Source: CAADGY01 sp900696665
GTDB lineage: Bacteria; Acidobacteriota; Terriglobia; Bryobacterales; Bryobacteraceae
Length of the DNA stretch: 11,613 nt
Direction of reading: 5' to 3'
Assembly (NCBI GenBank): GCA_035063885.1
Contig: JAPSFM010000142.1
Span: 1 to 11,613, forward strand
The position numbers were made by a program, and so were the translations under genes. The notes under the pieces are model-generated. The model had not been told where the DNA came from, searched no databases, and saw only the letters and a list, made by a program, of their open reading frames with translations. Below are positions 10,084 through 11,613 of the stretch, one piece after another (the stretch's first letter is position 1; each line of letters begins with the position of its first letter).

Positions 10084-10503
10084 GGTGTGCCGCAACGCCG
10101 AGGTTGAGTGCTTTGCGCGCGTCGGCCTGTGGCCGCTGGTGGGGCGACGGCAATTAGGATTGGAGCATTGCAGGCCGGCTCTCTCGGCGAGGATGTCCTT
10201 AGTTTCTTTGGAAAATTGGAAAACTCATCGTGCGCTGTATCGTACGGCTGCTTGGCTTTTGGCATCATCTTCCCCCACGCCCAGGCATACCGAAGGACAA
10301 CAAAACACAGAGGGACTTATGCTACGCGCGTAGGTGCCTTCGTGCCTGTTATTTCGCCGTAAGTCTGCTCGAATGCCGCTAAGGTGCGCCGGCGAGCAGG
10401 AATGGTACAGCAAGTTCTTTACGTAAGTCCATCCCGTTTCTCCCTCCGCATTGTTCCCCTCAAAGAGTTCCGCAGAGCCGTTGCGCTCTGCCCCAGCCGG
10501 TCT
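10084..10503. other. Gene-poor stretch between the IS21 remnant and the amidohydrolase gene
   Basis: I find no reading frame here that I can support on either strand. Frames of 60-115 codons exist, but none shows a family motif, ribosome site or start context. A perfect 12-bp palindrome, CTACGCGCGTAG, lies at 10322-10333, which is not surprising by chance in a window of this size. This is probably scar sequence left by loss of the rest of the IS21 element and of the 5' end of the anti-sigma gene. Confidence 0.5.
10472..10491 (-). terminator. Hairpin after the amidohydrolase gene, possible terminator
   Basis: GCAGAGC (10472-10478) pairs perfectly with GCTCTGC (10485-10491) around a 6-nt loop, 12 bp beyond the amidohydrolase stop codon at 10504. 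On the minus strand GGAACTCTTTGAGG follows rather than a T-run, so this is at best an imperfect intrinsic terminator. Confidence 0.4.
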
Positions 10504-11439
10504 TCAATTCTCAAAACCGTAGAGCTTCAAGGCATTTAGGCCCCGGATCCTAGCCCGGTTCCCCTCCGACGTGAAGTCGAAGAATTCCTCGAAGATGGTG
10601 ACGCTCTGTTCGAACGCCTTCATGTCCATGCCGAGACCCCCCCAGATGAAACGGTCGGGACCAAACGCGTCGAAAGCCCGTCGCACAATCGGCTTGACGT
10701 CCCGATATGGAAACTCCTGCTTTGAAGCGGAGGACACGGCACAGAGCTTGATATAAGTGCGCGGCAGGTTTGCCAGACGAAGAACCCCCGGATATTCCTC
10801 GGGTGTTCCCTGTCCTGGCCGGCCCAGATGATCGAGGATTACCGGCACGTCCTGGAATTCGGCTGCGAGATCGTAGATCTGCGCGGCATAGCAGGGAATG
10901 AAGTGAAACTGAATGGCAAGGTTCAGCTCCCGCGCTTTGCGCCAGACGGCCTTGATTCTGGGGTCGCGCAGGTCGCGGTCACGGATGGCTCGGGACGTGT
11001 TGGACGGCGTGCCCCGTTCGTGGGTCTCGTGGATGCGAAGGGCTACGATCCGTCCAGGGTTCCTCCTGGTGAGCGCTTCCATCCTTGCAGGCGTGTCCGG
11101 CGCAATAGGGTCAAACAGGCAGGTGCCCTTGAAGAACCCCGGCGAAGGTTCGTGGCGGAAGCAGTGTTCCAGCAGGCGATGGTCGTCCTGGTAGGGCTCT
11201 GCGTGGACGATAACCGTATGATCGATCCTGGCTTGCTTGACGAATTCGAGGTATCCTTCCAAAGGCCTCGGGGGCGGCCGGTAGACTGCGTTGGCGTGGT
11301 AGGGGAACCGCTTGAGATCTGGCGAGAAGATATGGATGTGCGTATCCACGAGCGTTCCTTTGGGTCGTGTCGCGGCCAGGGCCGGCAGAAATGCAAGGCT
11401 TTGGCCGAGAACCGCGCGGCGAGTATGGATACGCGTCAT
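10504..11439 (-). CDS. Amidohydrolase-2 family metal-dependent hydrolase with a Tat-type signal
   Basis: A 311-residue protein of the amidohydrolase-related TIM-barrel family (Amidohydro_2; relatives include lactonases such as LigI and 4-sulfomuconolactone hydrolase). The N-terminus, TRRAVLGQSLAFLPALAA, is a twin-arginine signal (RR at 7-8) with a hydrophobic core, so export of the folded, metal-loaded protein is likely. Metal-site elements are DTHIH (H34, H36), VHAEP (H79), QFHF (H179) and LDHLGRP (H204). The usual strand-8 motif WGSDxP is replaced by WGGLGMDM, with D272 the likely catalytic aspartate displaced by a few residues. The substrate is unknown. The ATG at 11439 is favoured because the twin arginines follow at once and a complete promoter ends 7 nt before it. 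The gene stands alone, followed by a hairpin. Confidence 0.85.
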   Translation of the reverse strand: MTRIHTRRAVLGQSLAFLPALAATRPKGTLVDTHIHIFSPDLKRFPYHANAVYRPPPRPLEGYLEFVKQARIDHTVIVHAEPYQDDHRLLEHCFRHEPSPGFFKGTCLFDPIAPDTPARMEALTRRNPGRIVALRIHETHERGTPSNTSRAIRDRDLRDPRIKAVWRKARELNLAIQFHFIPCYAAQIYDLAAEFQDVPVILDHLGRPGQGTPEEYPGVLRLANLPRTYIKLCAVSSASKQEFPYRDVKPIVRRAFDAFGPDRFIWGGLGMDMKAFEQSVTIFEEFFDFTSEGNRARIRGLNALKLYGFEN

Positions 11440-11446
11440 GCGGCGG

Positions 11447-11476
11447 AGTCTATCATCGGTTCTCTGGGGCCGTCAA
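11447..11476 (-). promoter_or_regulatory. Sigma-70-type promoter of the amidohydrolase gene, probably leaderless
   Basis: On the minus strand TTGACG (11476-11471) is followed after 18 bp by TGATAGACT, an extended -10 with hexamer TAGACT at 11452-11447. Only CCGCCGC (7 nt) separates it from the ATG at 11439. Transcription should thus start at or within a base or two of the start codon; no Shine-Dalgarno exists. The promoter lies entirely between the gene and the IS-like end at about 11491, so it survived the insertion. Confidence 0.6.
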
Positions 11477-11498
11477 GCGAGGCTCTGCCCTGTGTCAA

Positions 11499-11516
11499 GG
11501 CAAAGTAGAAATGTCG
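11499..11516 (+). repeat. 18-bp direct repeat, copy 1
   Basis: GGCAAAGTAGAAATGTCG, identical to copy 2 at 11524-11541. Probably a transposase-binding repeat of the IS21-like end. Confidence 0.85.
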
Positions 11517-11523
11517 TGTTCCT

Positions 11524-11541
11524 GGCAAAGTAGAAATGTCG
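11524..11541 (+). repeat. 18-bp direct repeat, copy 2
   Basis: Identical to copy 1 at 11499-11516, offset by 25 bp with a 7-bp spacer (TGTTCCT). No inverted copy of this repeat occurs elsewhere in the window, as expected if the other end of the element lies to the right. Confidence 0.85.
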
Positions 11542-11595
11542 CCTTTTGCCATGGCCTCTCGGGAGCGCGTGTTAATCTGCTCGTGCCGGTGAAGC

Positions 11596-11609
11596 GGAGA
11601 CGGGCAATG
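11596..11609 (+). promoter_or_regulatory. Ribosome binding site and start codon of a gene leaving the window (probable IstA)
   Basis: GGAGA at 11596-11600 lies six bases before the ATG at 11607, and the frame runs off the edge after Met-Leu. Within an IS21-like end this would be the istA start. A GTG at 11583 in a different frame lacks a ribosome site. Confidence 0.4.
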
Positions 11610-11613
11610 CTGG

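Larger units (their letters stand above)
11491..11613 (+). mobile_element. Left end of a second IS21-like element, continuing past the window
   Basis: From TGTGTCAAGG at 11491 the sequence carries two 18-bp direct repeats at a 25-bp period, containing AAAGTAGAAATGTC. IS21-family ends begin with TG and carry several short repeats that bind the transposase; I recall this repeat motif from IS21-type ends, but cannot confirm it here. A candidate transposase start follows at 11607. It differs from the remnant at 9575, whose end sequence shares only the initial TGT. The exact first base (11491 or 11493) is uncertain. Confidence 0.5.

Noticed and set aside
10322..10333. Perfect palindrome CTACGCGCGTAG
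   Set aside because: A few perfect 12-bp palindromes are expected by chance in 11.6 kb, and it is not next to a gene start.
10108..10362. Frames of 80-115 codons in the gap after the IS21 remnant
   Set aside because: No ribosome site, no recognisable motifs, and competing frames on both strands.

Overview
The window reads as a chromosomal segment of a high-GC, Gram-negative-type soil bacterium, most likely an acidobacterium of the Solibacter/Bryobacterales kind. This is inference from the overall character of the ArgS, MetH and phosphoesterase proteins, the recalled repeat-family protein at the left end, the zf-HC2 anti-sigma style and the IS21-type remnants. No rRNA or tRNA is present to settle the taxonomy.

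Layout. 108-933 (+) is the decayed 3' part of a conserved protein of unknown function, carrying two single-base deletions. It converges on argS (981-2942, -), an intact arginyl-tRNA synthetase. Divergent from argS, with only 54 bp between the start codons, is a compact site-2-type membrane metalloprotease (2997-3617, +). A 172-bp gap holding a hairpin and an extended -10 element leads into metH (3790-7350, +), a full-length four-module cobalamin-dependent methionine synthase. After a 250-bp gap comes a YkuE-like metallophosphoesterase (7601-8524, +).

From 8525 on the region is accessory in character. It holds a very good sigma-54 promoter (8716-8732) driving a previously unlisted 50-codon helix-turn-helix-like ORF (8768-8920, +), then a 39-nt near-perfect inverted repeat (9000-9038). 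Next is a zf-HC2 anti-sigma-factor fragment (9181-9574, -) whose 5' end is cut exactly where the left end of an IS21-family remnant begins (9575-10083, +). A 420-bp stretch without recognisable genes (10084-10503) follows. The right side has a Tat-targeted amidohydrolase-2 family protein (10504-11439, -) with a well-formed promoter. Just behind that promoter lies the left end of a second, different IS21-like element with two 18-bp direct repeats (from about 11491 to the window edge). The first 107 bases hold nothing I can support.

Functional links. The left two thirds are housekeeping genes (translation, methionine/folate/B12 metabolism, membrane proteolysis, phosphoesterase) without clear operons. 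The right third is a transposition hot spot with gene debris around one regulated small gene. Two genes (argS and the amidohydrolase) have good -10 elements only 7-9 nt before the start codon and no Shine-Dalgarno sequence, suggesting leaderless mRNAs. The most novel-looking unit is the sigma-54-driven micro-gene. I see no complete defence, biosynthetic or CRISPR system.
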